DNA of 49,033 nt from Lactiplantibacillus fabifermentans DSM 21115 (GCF_000498955.2 NZ_AYGX02000144.1:1-49033), one strand, 5' to 3'; shown: positions 17,440 through 28,640, numbered from the stretch's first letter. Notes: generated by a model not told the origin, from the sequence alone. Numbers and translations: made by a program.

Positions 17440-17460
17440 TTGTTACTTTAAAGTCAACAA
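17440..17460 (-). promoter_or_regulatory. Operator 2 upstream of the quinone oxidoreductase gene
   Basis: A 21-bp near-perfect palindrome with outer arms TTGTT/AACAA and centre ACTTTAAAGT. It repeats operator 1 with a 37-bp centre-to-centre distance and overlaps the -35 region. Confidence 0.7.
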
Positions 17461-17787
17461 TAAAGTTTCAAGGCTATGCTGACAAACGTAACGCTCACAC
17501 ATGCAGCGTTGATCAATAAGCAATTACTCGAACCAATCAGTGCCAATAATCAACTAAGGAATGGTTAGTCTCATCAATCCACCAACAGGTTCAAGTAAAA
17601 AACATCCCCCACAATTAATGACCAACTCAAATACCAAATCACCCATTATTGCGCACCATTCCGGCCCAAGCATAATTTAGTCGTGAGCCAGCCATAACGT
17701 GGCCAGCGACACCTTTTAAGATTCATTCCTACAACGAGCTATCATCGTGCTAATCAATGACACATTTTGTCATTAAGCTGATATTTA
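17461..17787. other. Gene-free spacer
   Basis: No gene was found. Around 17679 TTAGTCGTGAGCCAGCCATAACG weakly recalls the outer-stem start of copy B5, so a decayed repeat end may be present. Confidence 0.4.
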
Positions 17788-17964
17788 GCAGTTGGCCGAC
17801 CGTAATGGAAGCCGTCCTGCAGGTGGCGTTAACGGCCGTTTTTTGGCCGTTTACACCACGGACGTCTTTTGAGACTTGGGTTTCAGGCTCAAAAGCGAGG
17901 TCCAAGACCGCCCCTCAGGCTTGGACCGGTCCCAGGACCGCTGGAATTACGGTCGGCCAACTGC
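17788..17964 (+). repeat. Cloverleaf repeat, type B, copy B2
   Basis: This 177-bp element has a perfect 19-bp outer stem GCAGTTGGCCGACCGTAAT with its complement at the right end. Inside are AACGGCC/GGCCGTT, CTTTTGAG/CTCAAAAG and GGTCCAAG/CTTGGACC with loop ACCGCCCCTCAGG. It starts 30 bp past the rbfA terminator, in the same orientation as the other B copies. Confidence 0.88.
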
Positions 17965-17994
17965 GGCCACAATCAACACCTCCAAACCAAAAAA

Positions 17995-18022
17995 GACCGT
18001 CCCAGATAAACCCAGGACGGTC
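17995..18022 (-). terminator. Terminator of the rimP-nusA-infB-rbfA operon
   Basis: GACCGTCC/GGGACGGTC stem followed by TTTTTT on the minus strand, 22 bp past rbfA. Confidence 0.93.
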
Positions 18023-18043
18023 AAAACCAAGTTAGTCAAACGA

Positions 18044-18397
18044 CTATTCTTGACGTTTTAAGTTGTTGATTAATTCATCGATACGACTGCCGTATTGAAC
18101 TGATTGATCACGTTCAAAAATCAATTCTGGCGTCTTATAGATGCTCAAGCGTGAGCCGAGTTCACTACGGATGAGGCCTTTCGCTTTTTCAAGCCCAGTG
18201 GCCGTCTTTTCACCGTCAGACGCTTTGTCTGACAAGATACTGTAGTAAATCGTGGCTTGTTGTAAATCGCCAGTGACGGTGACGCCGGTAATGGTTAACC
18301 CAGCGACCCGGGGATCACGGACGCGCTTCAATAGAATGTCATCGACTTCTTTTTGAATTTCTTGTTCAAGCCGACCAACCCGATAATGTTGTGCCAT
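18044..18397 (-). CDS. rbfA: RbfA, 30S ribosome-binding factor
   Basis: RbfA helps mature the 16S rRNA 5' end and the 30S subunit. The 117-residue protein starts MAQHYRVGRLEQEIQKEVDDILLKRVRDPR and has the KH-like fold pattern and the ELIFERDQS segment. It follows infB by 25 bp and is the last gene of its operon, with a terminator directly after. Confidence 0.97.
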   Translation of the reverse strand: MAQHYRVGRLEQEIQKEVDDILLKRVRDPRVAGLTITGVTVTGDLQQATIYYSILSDKASDGEKTATGLEKAKGLIRSELGSRLSIYKTPELIFERDQSVQYGSRIDELINNLKRQE

Positions 18398-18422
18398 TTA
18401 ACGCACCTCCTTGAGGGATTGC

Positions 18423-20975
18423 TTATTCAATCGGAACTTCTTTCATCACATAAGCTTCGATAACGTCATTGACCTTGATATCATTGTAATCTTCGATCCG
18501 TAACCCTAATTCGAAACCTTGTTTAACTTCTTTAACGTCATCTTTGAAGCGACGGAGACTGGCAAGCTTACCGTCGTAAATAACCACACCGTCACGGATA
18601 ACCCGGACGCCGGATTCACGATGGATAACCCCATCAGTAACCATCCCACCACCGATAGTCCCAATCTTAGAAACCTTGTAGATTTCACGGATTTCGGCTT
18701 GACCAGTGATCTTTTCTTCATACTTAGGTTCAAGCATCCCCTTCATGGCGCTTTCGATTTCATCGATAGCGTTGTAGATAACTTGATGTAAACGAATGTC
18801 GACATCGTCGGTATCTGCTTGGGATTTCGCTTGCGGCGTTGGCCGGACATTGAACCCAATAATGATGGCGTTACTTGCTTCAGCTAAGGCCACATCACTT
18901 TCGTTGATCGCCCCAACCGCCGTATGGATGATGTTGACACGGACGCCTTCAACATCAATCTTTTGTAAACTACCTGCTAAGGCTTCAACGGAACCTTGAA
19001 CGTCGGCCTTAATAATAACGTCGACTTCTTTAAGTTCACCTTGCTTCATGGAATCAAACAAGTTATCCAAGGTCACATGGGCCGTGGCTTTCCGTTCGTC
19101 CATCAAGGCTTGCTTAGCCCGTTGTTCACCAGCATCGCGGGCGGTCTTTTCATCATCAAAGACGATGAAACGGTCCCCAGCATCTGGCACATCATTCAAA
19201 CCAGTAATTTCGATTGGCGTTGATGGTACGGCTTCTTTGATGCGTTTCCCATGATCATTAGTCATGGTCCGCACTTTACCATAAGTGTTCCCAACAACGA
19301 TTGGGTCACCGACGTGCATCGTCCCTTGTTGAACTAACAAGGTCGCCGTTGAGCCTTTCCCACGATCCAAACTAGCTTCAAGTACCGACCCAGCCGCATT
19401 TTGCTTAGGGTTAGCCGTTAATTCAAGCACTTCGGATTGTAAGAGGATCATGTCCAATAATTCGTCTAAGTTCTTACCGAATTTAGCTGAAATTTGGACG
19501 AAGATCGTGTCGCCACCCCAGTCTTCAGGAATCAAACCGTATTCGGTTAATTGTTCCATGACGTGGTTCGGGTTAGCGCCGGGCTTATCAATCTTGTTAA
19601 CTGCCACGATAATTGGCACTTCCGCCGCCTTGGCATGGTTAATCGCTTCGATAGTTTGTGGCATAACCCCGTCATCAGCCGCAACGACTAAGACGGTGAT
19701 ATCCGTAATGTCAGCACCACGGGCCCGCATTTCCGTAAAGGCCGCATGCCCAGGAGTATCTAAGAAGGTGATGGTCTTGCCATCATGCTTCACTTGATAG
19801 GCCCCGATAGCTTGGGTAATCCCACCAGCTTCACCAGCGGTAACGTGCGTATGCCGTAACTTATCAAGCAAGGTTGTCTTACCATGGTCAACGTGACCCA
19901 TGACCGTGACAACTGGTGCCCGCGGTGCTAAGTTATCGGTATTATTAACTTCGTCTTCGAAGAATTTATCCAAGTCGGTTACATCGACCGTGACTTTTTC
20001 TTCGGCGTTAATGCCGTAATCCGCTGCTAAAACTTCAATCGTTTCTTTATCTAAGGATTGGTTTTGGTTAACCGCAACCCCTAACATAAACAACTTCTTG
20101 ATAATTTCGGCTGGTTCACGGTGCAATAACTTACCCAAATCTTGGGCGTTCATGCCAACCGTGTAGACCAAGGTTTCTGGCAACGGCTTGTCCTTACGAA
20201 CGGGTGCCGGCTTGTTGTTCACTTGGCGAATACGTTGGTTCTTCCGGCTTTGTTTCTTGTTGTTACGACGACGGTTATTGTTGTTACCGCCACGATAACG
20301 ACCATTGCCGCCACCGTTATTATTATTGTTTAAGCTACCGCCAAAACGCCCGCTACCATTGTTGCGGCTATTGTTATTGCCGTTACTCCGGTTTTGGCCG
20401 CCATTGCTCGTGTTTGAGCGGGAACTGTTGTTGCTGTTCCGGTTTTGGCTGCTGTTATTTGAGTTCCGCGAAGTATTGTTGTTGCGGTTTTGACTGCTAT
20501 TATTTGACCGATTAGCCGTGGTATTGTTGGACCGGTTGTTATTGTTACTCCGGTTTTGACTGTTGTTGCTCCGGTTACCACCATTGTTATTTGGCCGGCT
20601 ACTGTTACTGTTCCGTGAACTACTCGTGGAACGGTTGCCGTTTGAATTATTACTCCGGTTTTGGCTATGGTTATTGTTATTATTACGATTATTATTCAAA
20701 GAATCACCACTCTGTTGATGACGCGAGTTGGATTGCTGCTGATTAGCAGTTCGTGTCACATTTCTAGCTTCAGGTTTTGAAGCTGCACTGGTTGTCCCAG
20801 TCGTTTTGGATTTAGGATGGGTGGCCGCGCCGCTCGTTAATTGACGGGCTTCGTTGTCACCGAGTGTCGACATATGATTTTTGACGGAGAATCCCAACTG
20901 CTGTGCTTGCGCAATCAACTGTTTACTTGGGACGTTTAGCTCCTTCGCTAATTCATAAATTCGCTTTTTCCCCAT
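18423..20975 (-). CDS. infB: InfB, translation initiation factor IF-2
   Basis: IF-2 is the GTPase that brings initiator tRNA to the 30S subunit. The 850-residue protein has an N-terminal [20 protein letters not shown] domain, a long Asn/Ser/Arg/Gly low-complexity linker (about residues 75-245), the G domain from about residue 350 ([26 protein letters not shown]) and the C-terminal beta-barrel domains. The linker is unusually Asn-rich. It lies between ylxQ and rbfA in the conserved nusA operon. Confidence 0.98.
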   Translation of the reverse strand: MGKKRIYELAKELNVPSKQLIAQAQQLGFSVKNHMSTLGDNEARQLTSGAATHPKSKTTGTTSAASKPEARNVTRTANQQQSNSRHQQSGDSLNNNRNNNNNHSQNRSNNSNGNRSTSSSRNSNSSRPNNNGGNRSNNSQNRSNNNNRSNNTTANRSNNSSQNRNNNTSRNSNNSSQNRNSNNSSRSNTSNGGQNRSNGNNNSRNNGSGRFGGSLNNNNNGGGNGRYRGGNNNNRRRNNKKQSRKNQRIRQVNNKPAPVRKDKPLPETLVYTVGMNAQDLGKLLHREPAEIIKKLFMLGVAVNQNQSLDKETIEVLAADYGINAEEKVTVDVTDLDKFFEDEVNNTDNLAPRAPVVTVMGHVDHGKTTLLDKLRHTHVTAGEAGGITQAIGAYQVKHDGKTITFLDTPGHAAFTEMRARGADITDITVLVVAADDGVMPQTIEAINHAKAAEVPIIVAVNKIDKPGANPNHVMEQLTEYGLIPEDWGGDTIFVQISAKFGKNLDELLDMILLQSEVLELTANPKQNAAGSVLEASLDRGKGSTATLLVQQGTMHVGDPIVVGNTYGKVRTMTNDHGKRIKEAVPSTPIEITGLNDVPDAGDRFIVFDDEKTARDAGEQRAKQALMDERKATAHVTLDNLFDSMKQGELKEVDVIIKADVQGSVEALAGSLQKIDVEGVRVNIIHTAVGAINESDVALAEASNAIIIGFNVRPTPQAKSQADTDDVDIRLHQVIYNAIDEIESAMKGMLEPKYEEKITGQAEIREIYKVSKIGTIGGGMVTDGVIHRESGVRVIRDGVVIYDGKLASLRRFKDDVKEVKQGFELGLRIEDYNDIKVNDVIEAYVMKEVPIE

Positions 20976-20989
20976 ATCTTCACCCTCCT

Positions 20990-21295
20990 TTAGTTTGTCA
21001 TGATCGCCACCATTTTGTCCGCAAAGCCGCGGTCGGTAATGGCATAAACGGTCCGTTTATTGCCAGCTGCCGCATTCAACTCTGCTTTGGTAAAAGTATC
21101 GATCACGGGAACATCGTAAGATTGGGCCTTATCATGAAACTTTTTGGCAGTCGTGGGACCCGCATCGCTCGCGATAAACACGAGTTTGGCGGATTGATTA
21201 CGAATTGCGGCTAAGGACAATCCTTCGCCAGCAATTTGCTTCTTGGCACGCCGTGAAAGGCCCAGTAGGTTTAAACAAGCTTCGTTAGGCGTCAT
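20990..21295 (-). CDS. ylxQ: YlxQ, L7Ae-family RNA-binding protein
   Basis: This small kink-turn-binding protein of the ribosomal L7Ae family is encoded in the nusA-infB operon of Firmicutes. The preferred start [19 protein letters not shown] at 21295 gives 101 residues, with AAGGA about 11 bases upstream; it overlaps ylxR by 11 bases. A 12-codon longer form from 21331 would overlap more. The pattern [17 protein letters not shown] is typical. Confidence 0.92.
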   Translation of the reverse strand: MTPNEACLNLLGLSRRAKKQIAGEGLSLAAIRNQSAKLVFIASDAGPTTAKKFHDKAQSYDVPVIDTFTKAELNAAAGNKRTVYAITDRGFADKMVAIMTN

Positions 21296-21584
21296 TACCG
21301 AATAATTCCTTTCGGGCTTGTTGATGATCAACGTAAGCCACTAAGTCATCATAAAAACTGGCGTCCACTTTAATTCCAAACGCTTTATCAAACGTTTTTT
21401 GCTTCTTGGCCAGTTTGGCAACTTCGACATCTAACGAAATATACGCGCCCCGTCCTGGCATTTTACCAGTAGGGTCAACGGCTACTTCGTCTTGCTTGTT
21501 CTTAACAACCCGGACTAAGTCTTTCTTGGGATGCATTTCACCCGTCACGATGTCCTTGCGCAACGGCACTTTTCTTTTTTTCAT
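21285..21584 (-). CDS. ylxR: YlxR, RNase P RNA/nucleic-acid-binding protein
   Basis: This 99-residue protein begins MKKRKVPLRKDIVTGEMHPKKDLVRVVKNKQ and contains PGRGAYISLD, the hallmark of the YlxR (DUF448) family found between nusA and infB. It binds RNA in the cytosol, possibly RNase P RNA; the precise role in this organism is not shown. AGGAGG precedes the ATG. Confidence 0.95.
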   Translation of the reverse strand: MKKRKVPLRKDIVTGEMHPKKDLVRVVKNKQDEVAVDPTGKMPGRGAYISLDVEVAKLAKKQKTFDKAFGIKVDASFYDDLVAYVDHQQARKELFGNDA

Positions 21585-21602
21585 ATCCCAGACCTCCTTT
21601 AA

Positions 21603-22841
21603 TTATTCAGCGTCGCTGTCAGCGGCACTTTCGTCAGCATCTGCGGCTGATTCAACAGCTTCGCTCTCAGCTGACATGGGTTCAACGTCACTGGCTTCGG
21701 ATACGGCTGGTTCAATCGTATCTTCACTAGTTTCGTCAAGGTCCGCACTGGCGTCAGCTGCGGTTTCAGCCGCCGCCACGTCAGTCGGATTCGCATCCAT
21801 TATATCAGATGCTTCGGTTTCAGATTTGATATCAATCTTGAAACCAGTTAATTTTGCAGCTAAACGGGCGTTTTGACCGCGTTTCCCAATCGCCAATGAT
21901 AATTGGTAATCGGGCACAACGACGGTACAGCCGCGTTCATTTTCAGGGTCAAAGATAACGTCTAATACTTCGGCCGGATTCAAGGCGTTGGCGATAAAGA
22001 CCGCCGTGTCATCCGTCCATTCAACGATGTCCATGTTTTCGCCGTGCAATTCGTTAACGATGGTTTGCACCCGTTGCCCTTTAGGACCAACACAAGTCCC
22101 GACTGGGTCAACGTTCGGGTTGTTTGAACGAACGGCAACTTTCGCCCGATCGCCAGCTTCACGCGCGATTGACACGATTTCCACGATACCGTCAAAAATT
22201 TCTGGTACTTCTTGTTCAAACAAGCGTTTCAACAAGTCCGGGGCCGTCCGGGAAACGAAGACTTGTGGCCCCTTAGTCGCATTTTCAACTTTGGAAACGT
22301 AAACTTTGATTTTGTCATGAATTCGGTAAACTTCACCAGGTAATTGGTCGCCATGACCCATGACCGCTTCAACTTTACCTAAGCTGACGTAAACAAACCG
22401 GTTATCTTGGCGTTCAACTTCACCCGTGACGATTTCATTTTCATATTGACTGTATTCGTCAAAAATGATACCACGTTCGGCTTCACGCACCCGTTGCATA
22501 ATAACTTGTTTAGCCGTTTGGGCCGCAATCCGACCGAAGTTTTTCGGGGTGACTTCGAAACGAATGTCATCGCCGACTTCATAAGCTTTGTTGATTGCTA
22601 AAGCATCTTGTAAACTAACTTCCAAGCGGGAATCAAAGACGTCTTCAACGACTTCTTTAACCGCATAAACATGAATATTACCCTTAACTTGGTCAAAGTC
22701 AACTTCCACGTTTTGCGCTTGACCGTAATTACGTTTATAAGCGGAAACTAAGGCCGCTTCCAAAGCGTCAATGACGACTTCTTTTTTGATACCTTTTTCT
22801 GATTCAAGGGTGTCTAAGGCCCCTAATAATTCCTTACTCAT
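21603..22841 (-). CDS. nusA: NusA, transcription elongation/termination factor
   Basis: NusA binds RNA polymerase and RNA, affecting pausing and termination. The 412-residue protein has the N-terminal polymerase-binding domain, an S1 domain (GEVERQDNRFVYVSLGKVEAVM), two KH domains (VDPVGTCVGPKGQRVQ and LAIGKRGQNARLAAKL) and an acidic Ala/Glu/Ser tail (about residues 350-412) longer than in B. subtilis. It follows rimP by 19 bp. Confidence 0.98.
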   Translation of the reverse strand: MSKELLGALDTLESEKGIKKEVVIDALEAALVSAYKRNYGQAQNVEVDFDQVKGNIHVYAVKEVVEDVFDSRLEVSLQDALAINKAYEVGDDIRFEVTPKNFGRIAAQTAKQVIMQRVREAERGIIFDEYSQYENEIVTGEVERQDNRFVYVSLGKVEAVMGHGDQLPGEVYRIHDKIKVYVSKVENATKGPQVFVSRTAPDLLKRLFEQEVPEIFDGIVEIVSIAREAGDRAKVAVRSNNPNVDPVGTCVGPKGQRVQTIVNELHGENMDIVEWTDDTAVFIANALNPAEVLDVIFDPENERGCTVVVPDYQLSLAIGKRGQNARLAAKLTGFKIDIKSETEASDIMDANPTDVAAAETAADASADLDETSEDTIEPAVSEASDVEPMSAESEAVESAADADESAADSDAE

Positions 22842-22860
22842 GTGTAAACTCCTTTGCTTA

Positions 22861-23337
22861 CTAGAACTTAACGGCTAACCGAGCTTGAGCGATCTGTTGA
22901 CGATCGATTGTCACGGTCTTTTTGCGCGTCTTGTCCATATAATCAATTGTTAACGTTTCAGGAGTGACGGCTGTTAAGTCGCCCTCAAAAACTTTTTTGC
23001 CGTCTAATTTTTGGTATAAGCCCACATGGACATATTTACCAATGGCGTTTTGATAGTCGGCCTCTTTTTTCAAGGGGCGTTCCGCACCCGGCGAAGACAC
23101 TTCTAAGAAGTAGGCTTGCGGAATCGGATCCGGATCCATCGCATCTAATTTTTCGCTTAATTCGTCACTAACCATGGCGCATTCTTCAATATTAATGCCA
23201 CCTGGCTTATCAATATAAATTCGTAAGTACCAACTCTGGCCCTCACGCACAAATTCAATGTCAACTAATTCAAACTGGTGTGCTGTTACAATCGCTTGGG
23301 CGATTGGTTGAATCGTCTCAACAACGTTATTGCTCAC
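22861..23337 (-). CDS. rimP: RimP, ribosome maturation factor
   Basis: RimP is needed for 30S subunit assembly. The 158-residue protein contains [32 protein letters not shown] and the [12 protein letters not shown] motif. The start is GTG, with AAGGAGG at good spacing. It heads the rimP-nusA-ylxR-ylxQ-infB-rbfA operon, with a promoter at 23423-23451 and a hairpin in its leader. Confidence 0.97.
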   Translation of the reverse strand: MSNNVVETIQPIAQAIVTAHQFELVDIEFVREGQSWYLRIYIDKPGGINIEECAMVSDELSEKLDAMDPDPIPQAYFLEVSSPGAERPLKKEADYQNAIGKYVHVGLYQKLDGKKVFEGDLTAVTPETLTIDYMDKTRKKTVTIDRQQIAQARLAVKF

Positions 23338-23374
23338 GTTTGTGCCTCCTTAATCCAGATTAGTCCAATAAAAA

Positions 23375-23396
23375 GAGTGAGCATCGCTGCTCACTC
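23375..23396 (-). terminator. Hairpin downstream of polC and within the rimP-nusA leader
   Basis: A perfect 8-bp stem GAGTGAGC with a 6-base loop is followed by TTTTTATT. It lies downstream of the candidate rimP promoter as well as of polC, so it may end polC transcripts and also act as an attenuator of the nusA operon. A second 14-bp palindrome, ACTCGTTAACGAGT, overlaps its upstream arm (23393-23406) and could form instead. Confidence 0.82.
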
Positions 23397-23422
23397 GTTA
23401 ACGAGTTTTAAATTACAAGTAC

Positions 23423-23451
23423 ATATTACCATAATTATGCGCAAACCGCAA
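23423..23451 (-). promoter_or_regulatory. Candidate promoter of rimP-nusA operon
   Basis: TTGCGG (23446-23451), 17 bases, TAATAT (23423-23428) on the minus strand, just past the polC stop codon and upstream of the leader hairpin. Confidence 0.65.
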
Positions 23452-23476
23452 CTCGGCGCCGTTTGCAGCGGTAATT

Positions 23477-26400
23477 TTAAAACAAAGATAATTGATTTTC
23501 GTCTGGTAAGCCTTGTAAAACCCCATTTTGGGTCATGAAATCAATCAATTTTTGCGAAACTTTGCCCCGCTTAGATAAATCTTCTTTCGATAAGAACGGC
23601 TTATCCGCCCGCGCGGCGACAATCTGTTTGGCCACGTTCAGCCCTAAACCAGGCACGGCCCGGAATGGGGCAATCAACGTGTCGCCTTCAATGGTCCAGT
23701 TGGCGGCATCAGATTTATCCAAATCGACCATCTTAAACTTGAAGCCCCGTTCCAACATTTCATTGGCGAGTTCCATAACGGTCAATAAGTTCTTTTCCGT
23801 CGCGGAAGCATCCATACCTTTATCGGTGATCACTTTCATCGACGCTTTGACGGCTTCTTTACCATGCGACATCGCGACCAGGTCAAAATCATCGGCCCGC
23901 ACAGAGAAGTACGCGGCGTAATAAATCATTGGGAAGTAAACCTTGTAGTAGGCCACCCGTAACGCCATCAAAATGTAGGCGGCGGCATGGGCCCGCGGGA
24001 ACATATACTTAATCTTCAAACATGAATCAATGTACCAATCCGGCACATTGGAATCCTTCATCGCTTGTTGCCACTCGTCAGGAATCCCCCGACCTTTCCG
24101 CACATGTTCCATGATTTGGAAGGACATATCAGATTCCATGCCGTAGTGGATCAAGTCGGTCATGATGTTATCCCGACATCCAATAACTTCCGCCAACGTA
24201 ACCGTCCCGTCTTTAATTAATTCTTCGGCGTTGCCTAACCACACATCAGTCCCATGGGAGAGCCCCGAAATTTGTAGCAATTCATTAAAGGTCGACGGAT
24301 GCGTTTCTTCGAGCATCCCGCGGACAAACCGCGTCCCAAATTCCGGAATGCCTAACGTCCCCGTTTTGGAGAAAATTTGATCTTCATTGACGCCCAATAC
24401 TTCGGGGCTCGAGAAAATCTTCATAACAGTCGGATCAACCGGCGGAATACTTTCCGGCTTAATCCCGGACAAATCTTGGAGCATCCGAATCATCGTCGGA
24501 TCATCATGTCCTAAAATATCAATTTTTAAAATATTGTCATGAATCGAATGGAAATCAAAGTGGGTCGTTTGCCAAGCCGCGGTCTGGTCATCGGCCGGAT
24601 ATTGGACCGGCGTAAAGTCATAAATATCCATATAGTCCGGCACAACGATAATCCCGGCCGGATGTTGCCCGGTCGAACGTTTGACCCCGGTAATCCCTTT
24701 GGCGAGCCGGTCGATTTCGGCCGTCCGCAAGGTTTGTTGAGTGTCCCGTTCATAGGCTTTAGCATAACCATAACCGGTCTTATCAGCGACCGTCCCAATC
24801 GTCCCGGCCCGGTAAACATTCTTTTCACCAAACAAGACTTTGGTATAGTTATGCGCGATTGGTTGGTAGTCCCCCGAGAAGTTCAAATCAATATCGGGGA
24901 CCTTGTTCCCGTAGAACCCTAAGAAAGTTTCAAACGGAATGTTTTGCCCATCGCGAACCATGTCAGTCCCACATTCGGGACAAGCTTTTGGCGGCAAATC
25001 GTAACCCGAACCGTATTCATTATTCGTATAAAAATGCGAATATTGACACTTCGGACACCGATAATGCGGCGGCATCGGGTTAACTTCGGTAATCCCAGAA
25101 AGCGTCGCAACTAAACTAGAACCAACGGACCCCCGGGACCCAACTAAGTACCCATCTTTATTAGACTTAAACACGAGCCGTTGGGCAATCAAATAAATAA
25201 CCGAGAACCCATTCCCGATAATACTCTTCAATTCCTTGTCCACCCGGGCTTGGACGATATCCGGCAACGGATCGCCATACCACGCATGGGCACGGTCAAG
25301 CGTCAAGGATTCGATTTCATCTTCAGCCCCGGTCATCCGCGGCGTATAAAGTTTGTCTTTAACGGGACGGACATATTCAAAACGGTCAGCAATCGCTTGC
25401 GGCGTATCAACAACAATTTCATGCGCTGTTGCTTCACCTAAGAAATTGAAATTCTTCAACATCTCATCGGTCGTGCGGAAATGCACATCGGGACGTTCGG
25501 TCCGGTTTAATGGATTGGCCCCACCTTGGGAATGGATCAAAATCTTCCGGTAAATTTTGTCTTCCGGATTCAAGTAATGGACATCCCCCGTCGCTGCGAC
25601 CGGAATATTCATCTCATGGCCTAAGTCGACCATGTTTTTGATGATTTCTTCCGCCCGTTGATTATCCGCAATCAAACCACTTTGAATTTGGGGCAAATAA
25701 ACGGCCGGTGGTTGGACTTCTAAGAAGTCGTAGTAGCCCGCTTTTTGACGCGCTTCTGCCACCCCTTTTTGCATCATCGCGGTGAAGACTTCCCCGTTGG
25801 CACACGCTGAGCCGACCAGAATACCGTCACGATATTTGTTCAAGACACTGCGCGGTACTCGGGGTACCCGGTAATAATATTCAACATTGGATAAGGACAC
25901 AATCTTGAATAAATTCTTTAAGCCCGCTTGCGTTGTCGCATACAAGGTCGCGTGAAACGGCCGTGAATGCCGATAAGCCGCGTTATCAGTCATATGATCA
26001 TTTAACTGGTCGTGGAACTGAACGCCGTAACGTTCTTCCGCGTCTTTTAAGAAAATATGATTCAGATGACCAGTTGATTCCGCATCATAAATAGCGCGGT
26101 GATGGTGTTCCAAGTTGACGCCAAACTTCTTGGCTAACGTATTCAACCGATACCCTTTAAACGTCGGATACAGCCAACGTGCTAACGTTAACGTATCAAT
26201 AATCGGATTTTCAATCGGGCCCATATTGTGACGCGCATAACCGGTATTCATAAAGCCCATATCAAACGTGACGTTATGCCCAACAACAATGGCGCCTTCA
26301 CAAAATTCACGGAATAATTTGAAGACTTCTTCTTCGGACTTCGAGCCCCGGACCATATCATCCGTGATACTCGTTAGTTCCGTCGTCGTCGCTGACAATG

Positions 26401-27793
26401 GAAAACCCGGATCAATGAACTCTTCAAACTCTTCGACGACATTACCTTTAACCATTTTAACGGCCGACAATTCAATGACCTTGTCATAAATGGCGGACAG
26501 GCCGGTCGTTTCCGTATCGAAAACCACATACGTTGATTCTTTTAAATCATAATGGGCATCGTTAAACGCGATGGGTTCCCCGTCATCCACCATATTGGCT
26601 TCGACCCCGTATAAAATTTTAATGTTATTTTTTTCACCCGCCGCAAACGCTTCGGGAAAGGCTTGCGCCCCAGCATGGTCCGTAATCGCCACCGCGGGAT
26701 GCCCCCACTTAGCCGCTTGCTTGACGAAATCCGAAATTCCATTGGTCGCATCCATGGTACTCATGTTAGAGTGCACGTGTAATTCGACCCGTTTTTCATC
26801 GGCCGGTGCTTTATCTTGACGACTCGCATGACTCGTTTCGTTAATGTCATAAGCGTTAATGGTCAAATCACGCATAAAACTATCTTCTTGCACGGAACCG
26901 CGCGCCCGCACCCACATACCGGGCTTCAAAGCGGCAAATTGCGCTTCGTCGTCGGCATTGCGGGAGAACTTTTTAATGACCATTGATGAACTATAATCGG
27001 TCACTTTTAAAATTAATAGTTGTCGTTGCGAACGTAAGACCCGGACTTCCATGTCAAAGACGTAACCTTCAACAATGACTGACCGCTCTTCTTCGGTAAT
27101 TTCCACCATTTGTTTGGCCGGTTCTTGCGGGTTGATTTGTTTTCCTAATTGGACGGGACCATCAATCACCGCTGGTTCATCGGCATGTTGTTGCCGTTTT
27201 TCGTTGGCCTTTTTGATAGCCGCTTCGGCGCGCTTCGCCAATTCTTGGTCCGACTTCGCTTTTTGCGCGTGAAATTCTTCAATCTTCGCCTGTGAAGCTG
27301 ATTCATCAATCATCGTATGCACGGAGAACTTCGGAAATCCGAGGGCTTGATACGTCGATTCAATCGGCCCTAATGCCGTATTATTTAAAAAGTTTTGAAT
27401 AACTTCATTTTCAGCTAATAAAATAACCCGCCCATCTTCATAAGTGGGGACATTGCTATTACATAATGATTGAACTAACGGGGACTTGATGCCACTATTT
27501 TGGACAATCCATTCCCAATAGTCCGCTAACGCGCGTTGATCAACTTCCGTATCGTCAGTCACGATTTGCATTGTCACTTCCGCAATTTCATGAAACGCAA
27601 TTTGGAGCTTATTGCGAAAAGTCATGAATTGCGAATACGGCAGTACATGTTGGAAATGCAAATGAAATTCCCAAACCTTAGATGCTTGATGGACCGTCAG
27701 TTTATCGATGGCTCCGGCTTGAAATGCCGTATCCATCGGCATATCGATCTGTTCAAGCAGCTTCGTAAACATTTCCTGCTGATTTAAGCTCAC
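23477..27793 (-). CDS. polC: PolC, DNA polymerase III alpha subunit (Gram-positive type)
   Basis: PolC is the main replicative polymerase of Firmicutes, with built-in proofreading. The 1438-residue protein has an OB-fold region, a PHP domain ([17 protein letters not shown], about residue 335), a DEDD exonuclease inserted in it ([19 protein letters not shown]), a zinc site (CPKCQYSHF and CPECGTDM) and the palm with [12 protein letters not shown]. The start is GTG, with AGGAGG 8 bases upstream. A cloverleaf repeat of type A ends only 56 bp upstream, so the promoter must lie in or beside it. Confidence 0.98.
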   Translation of the reverse strand: MSLNQQEMFTKLLEQIDMPMDTAFQAGAIDKLTVHQASKVWEFHLHFQHVLPYSQFMTFRNKLQIAFHEIAEVTMQIVTDDTEVDQRALADYWEWIVQNSGIKSPLVQSLCNSNVPTYEDGRVILLAENEVIQNFLNNTALGPIESTYQALGFPKFSVHTMIDESASQAKIEEFHAQKAKSDQELAKRAEAAIKKANEKRQQHADEPAVIDGPVQLGKQINPQEPAKQMVEITEEERSVIVEGYVFDMEVRVLRSQRQLLILKVTDYSSSMVIKKFSRNADDEAQFAALKPGMWVRARGSVQEDSFMRDLTINAYDINETSHASRQDKAPADEKRVELHVHSNMSTMDATNGISDFVKQAAKWGHPAVAITDHAGAQAFPEAFAAGEKNNIKILYGVEANMVDDGEPIAFNDAHYDLKESTYVVFDTETTGLSAIYDKVIELSAVKMVKGNVVEEFEEFIDPGFPLSATTTELTSITDDMVRGSKSEEEVFKLFREFCEGAIVVGHNVTFDMGFMNTGYARHNMGPIENPIIDTLTLARWLYPTFKGYRLNTLAKKFGVNLEHHHRAIYDAESTGHLNHIFLKDAEERYGVQFHDQLNDHMTDNAAYRHSRPFHATLYATTQAGLKNLFKIVSLSNVEYYYRVPRVPRSVLNKYRDGILVGSACANGEVFTAMMQKGVAEARQKAGYYDFLEVQPPAVYLPQIQSGLIADNQRAEEIIKNMVDLGHEMNIPVAATGDVHYLNPEDKIYRKILIHSQGGANPLNRTERPDVHFRTTDEMLKNFNFLGEATAHEIVVDTPQAIADRFEYVRPVKDKLYTPRMTGAEDEIESLTLDRAHAWYGDPLPDIVQARVDKELKSIIGNGFSVIYLIAQRLVFKSNKDGYLVGSRGSVGSSLVATLSGITEVNPMPPHYRCPKCQYSHFYTNNEYGSGYDLPPKACPECGTDMVRDGQNIPFETFLGFYGNKVPDIDLNFSGDYQPIAHNYTKVLFGEKNVYRAGTIGTVADKTGYGYAKAYERDTQQTLRTAEIDRLAKGITGVKRSTGQHPAGIIVVPDYMDIYDFTPVQYPADDQTAAWQTTHFDFHSIHDNILKIDILGHDDPTMIRMLQDLSGIKPESIPPVDPTVMKIFSSPEVLGVNEDQIFSKTGTLGIPEFGTRFVRGMLEETHPSTFNELLQISGLSHGTDVWLGNAEELIKDGTVTLAEVIGCRDNIMTDLIHYGMESDMSFQIMEHVRKGRGIPDEWQQAMKDSNVPDWYIDSCLKIKYMFPRAHAAAYILMALRVAYYKVYFPMIYYAAYFSVRADDFDLVAMSHGKEAVKASMKVITDKGMDASATEKNLLTVMELANEMLERGFKFKMVDLDKSDAANWTIEGDTLIAPFRAVPGLGLNVAKQIVAARADKPFLSKEDLSKRGKVSQKLIDFMTQNGVLQGLPDENQLSLF

Positions 27794-27848
27794 GCCGCAC
27801 TCCTCCTAAATCTTTAAAAACTCTAATCTGCTATTGCTTTTGTATCCC

Positions 27849-28025
27849 GCCTCCAGCCAGTTGGGACGCCGTGGTGGGGCAACCCTGCCGAGCCAAAGAA
27901 CGGTCTCGGCAGGCGGTTAGGCACCTTGCAAAACCCGCAAGTCACCTAACACGACCCATGTTCTAGGCGACCACAAAACACTCGCCAAGAACATATTCAC
28001 GGCGCCATCCCATCTGACTTCCAGC
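27849..28025 (-). repeat. Cloverleaf repeat, type A, copy A2
   Basis: This 177-bp element lies just upstream of polC. The outer stem joins GACGCCGTG and CACGGCGCC. The three arms are CCTGCCGAG/CTCGGCAGG (perfect, loop ACCGTTCTTTGG on the minus strand), GTTAGG/CCTAAC with inner CTTGC/GCAAG, and ATGTTCT-GGCGA/TCGCC-AGAACAT. Every arm differs in sequence from copy A3 yet pairs well. Confidence 0.9.
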
Positions 28026-28428
28026 TAACGTTCTAATTGTTTTAAATGAGCACGTTAGCAACTAGTTTTGACCGTTATATTTACATATTCGTAAATAGCC
28101 ACGTTTTTTCATCTATTTCGTCTATTCGAAAAATATCAATATTATCCAGTTATCCGTCGGTGAATGACTAATTGATAATGACAGTCGCCAAACTAGGCAT
28201 AACGGGTAGCCATTTCATCACCATTTAACTTGGTAGTTCTACTACCAACTGGCCTTATCATAATCGGTCATATAAATCGACGCAATTCCGAAAAAAAACA
28301 TCAGTCATAACTTGACTTGATTGGGAGTATCACCCAACCCATTGACAAACGAGAACATTAGCCAAAATAAACTGTCCAACTGCCAGACTGGCTTAAAGTG
28401 GCACCATTGTTATCCAGAAATCAATCTA
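28026..28428. other. AT-rich spacer between two oppositely oriented cloverleaf repeats
   Basis: No gene or RNA was recognised. There is a small perfect hairpin TTGGTAGT-TCT-ACTACCAA at 28230-28248. AAATAGCCACGT near 28094 also occurs in the matching spacer at about 35122. Confidence 0.5.
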
Positions 28429-28611
28429 GCGGCCGGCTGACCGTAATGGAAGCCGCCATGCGGGTGGCGTTAACGGGATGATTTGTATCCCGTTTACACC
28501 ACGGACGTCTTTTGAGGCTTGCTTTTCAGGCTCAAAAGCGAGGGCCAAGACCGCTTCTCAGGCTTGGACCGGTCCCCATGGCAGCTGGAATTACGGTCAG
28601 CCAACCGTGGC
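28429..28611 (+). repeat. Cloverleaf repeat, type B, copy B3
   Basis: This 183-bp element has an outer stem around GGCTGACCGTAAT and its complement ATTACGGTCAGCC. Inside are GTGG-AACGGGA/TCCCGTT-CCAC, CTTTTGAG/CTCAAAAG and GGGCCAAG/CTTGGACC (one mismatch) with loop ACCGCTTCTCAGG. It begins 29 bp past the proS terminator. Confidence 0.88.
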
Positions 28612-28640
28612 AAAGCAACCTTTACCTGCCGTCCTAACGA

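Noticed and set aside
17757-18061. Frames of 92 and 61 residues across copy B2
   Set aside because: They are by-products of the repeat: the shared SKARSKTA-type peptide is a translation of the hairpin stems, not a protein family.
20142-20515. Cys- and Tyr-rich frames on the plus strand
   Set aside because: They are the antisense of the Asn/Ser-rich IF-2 linker codons.
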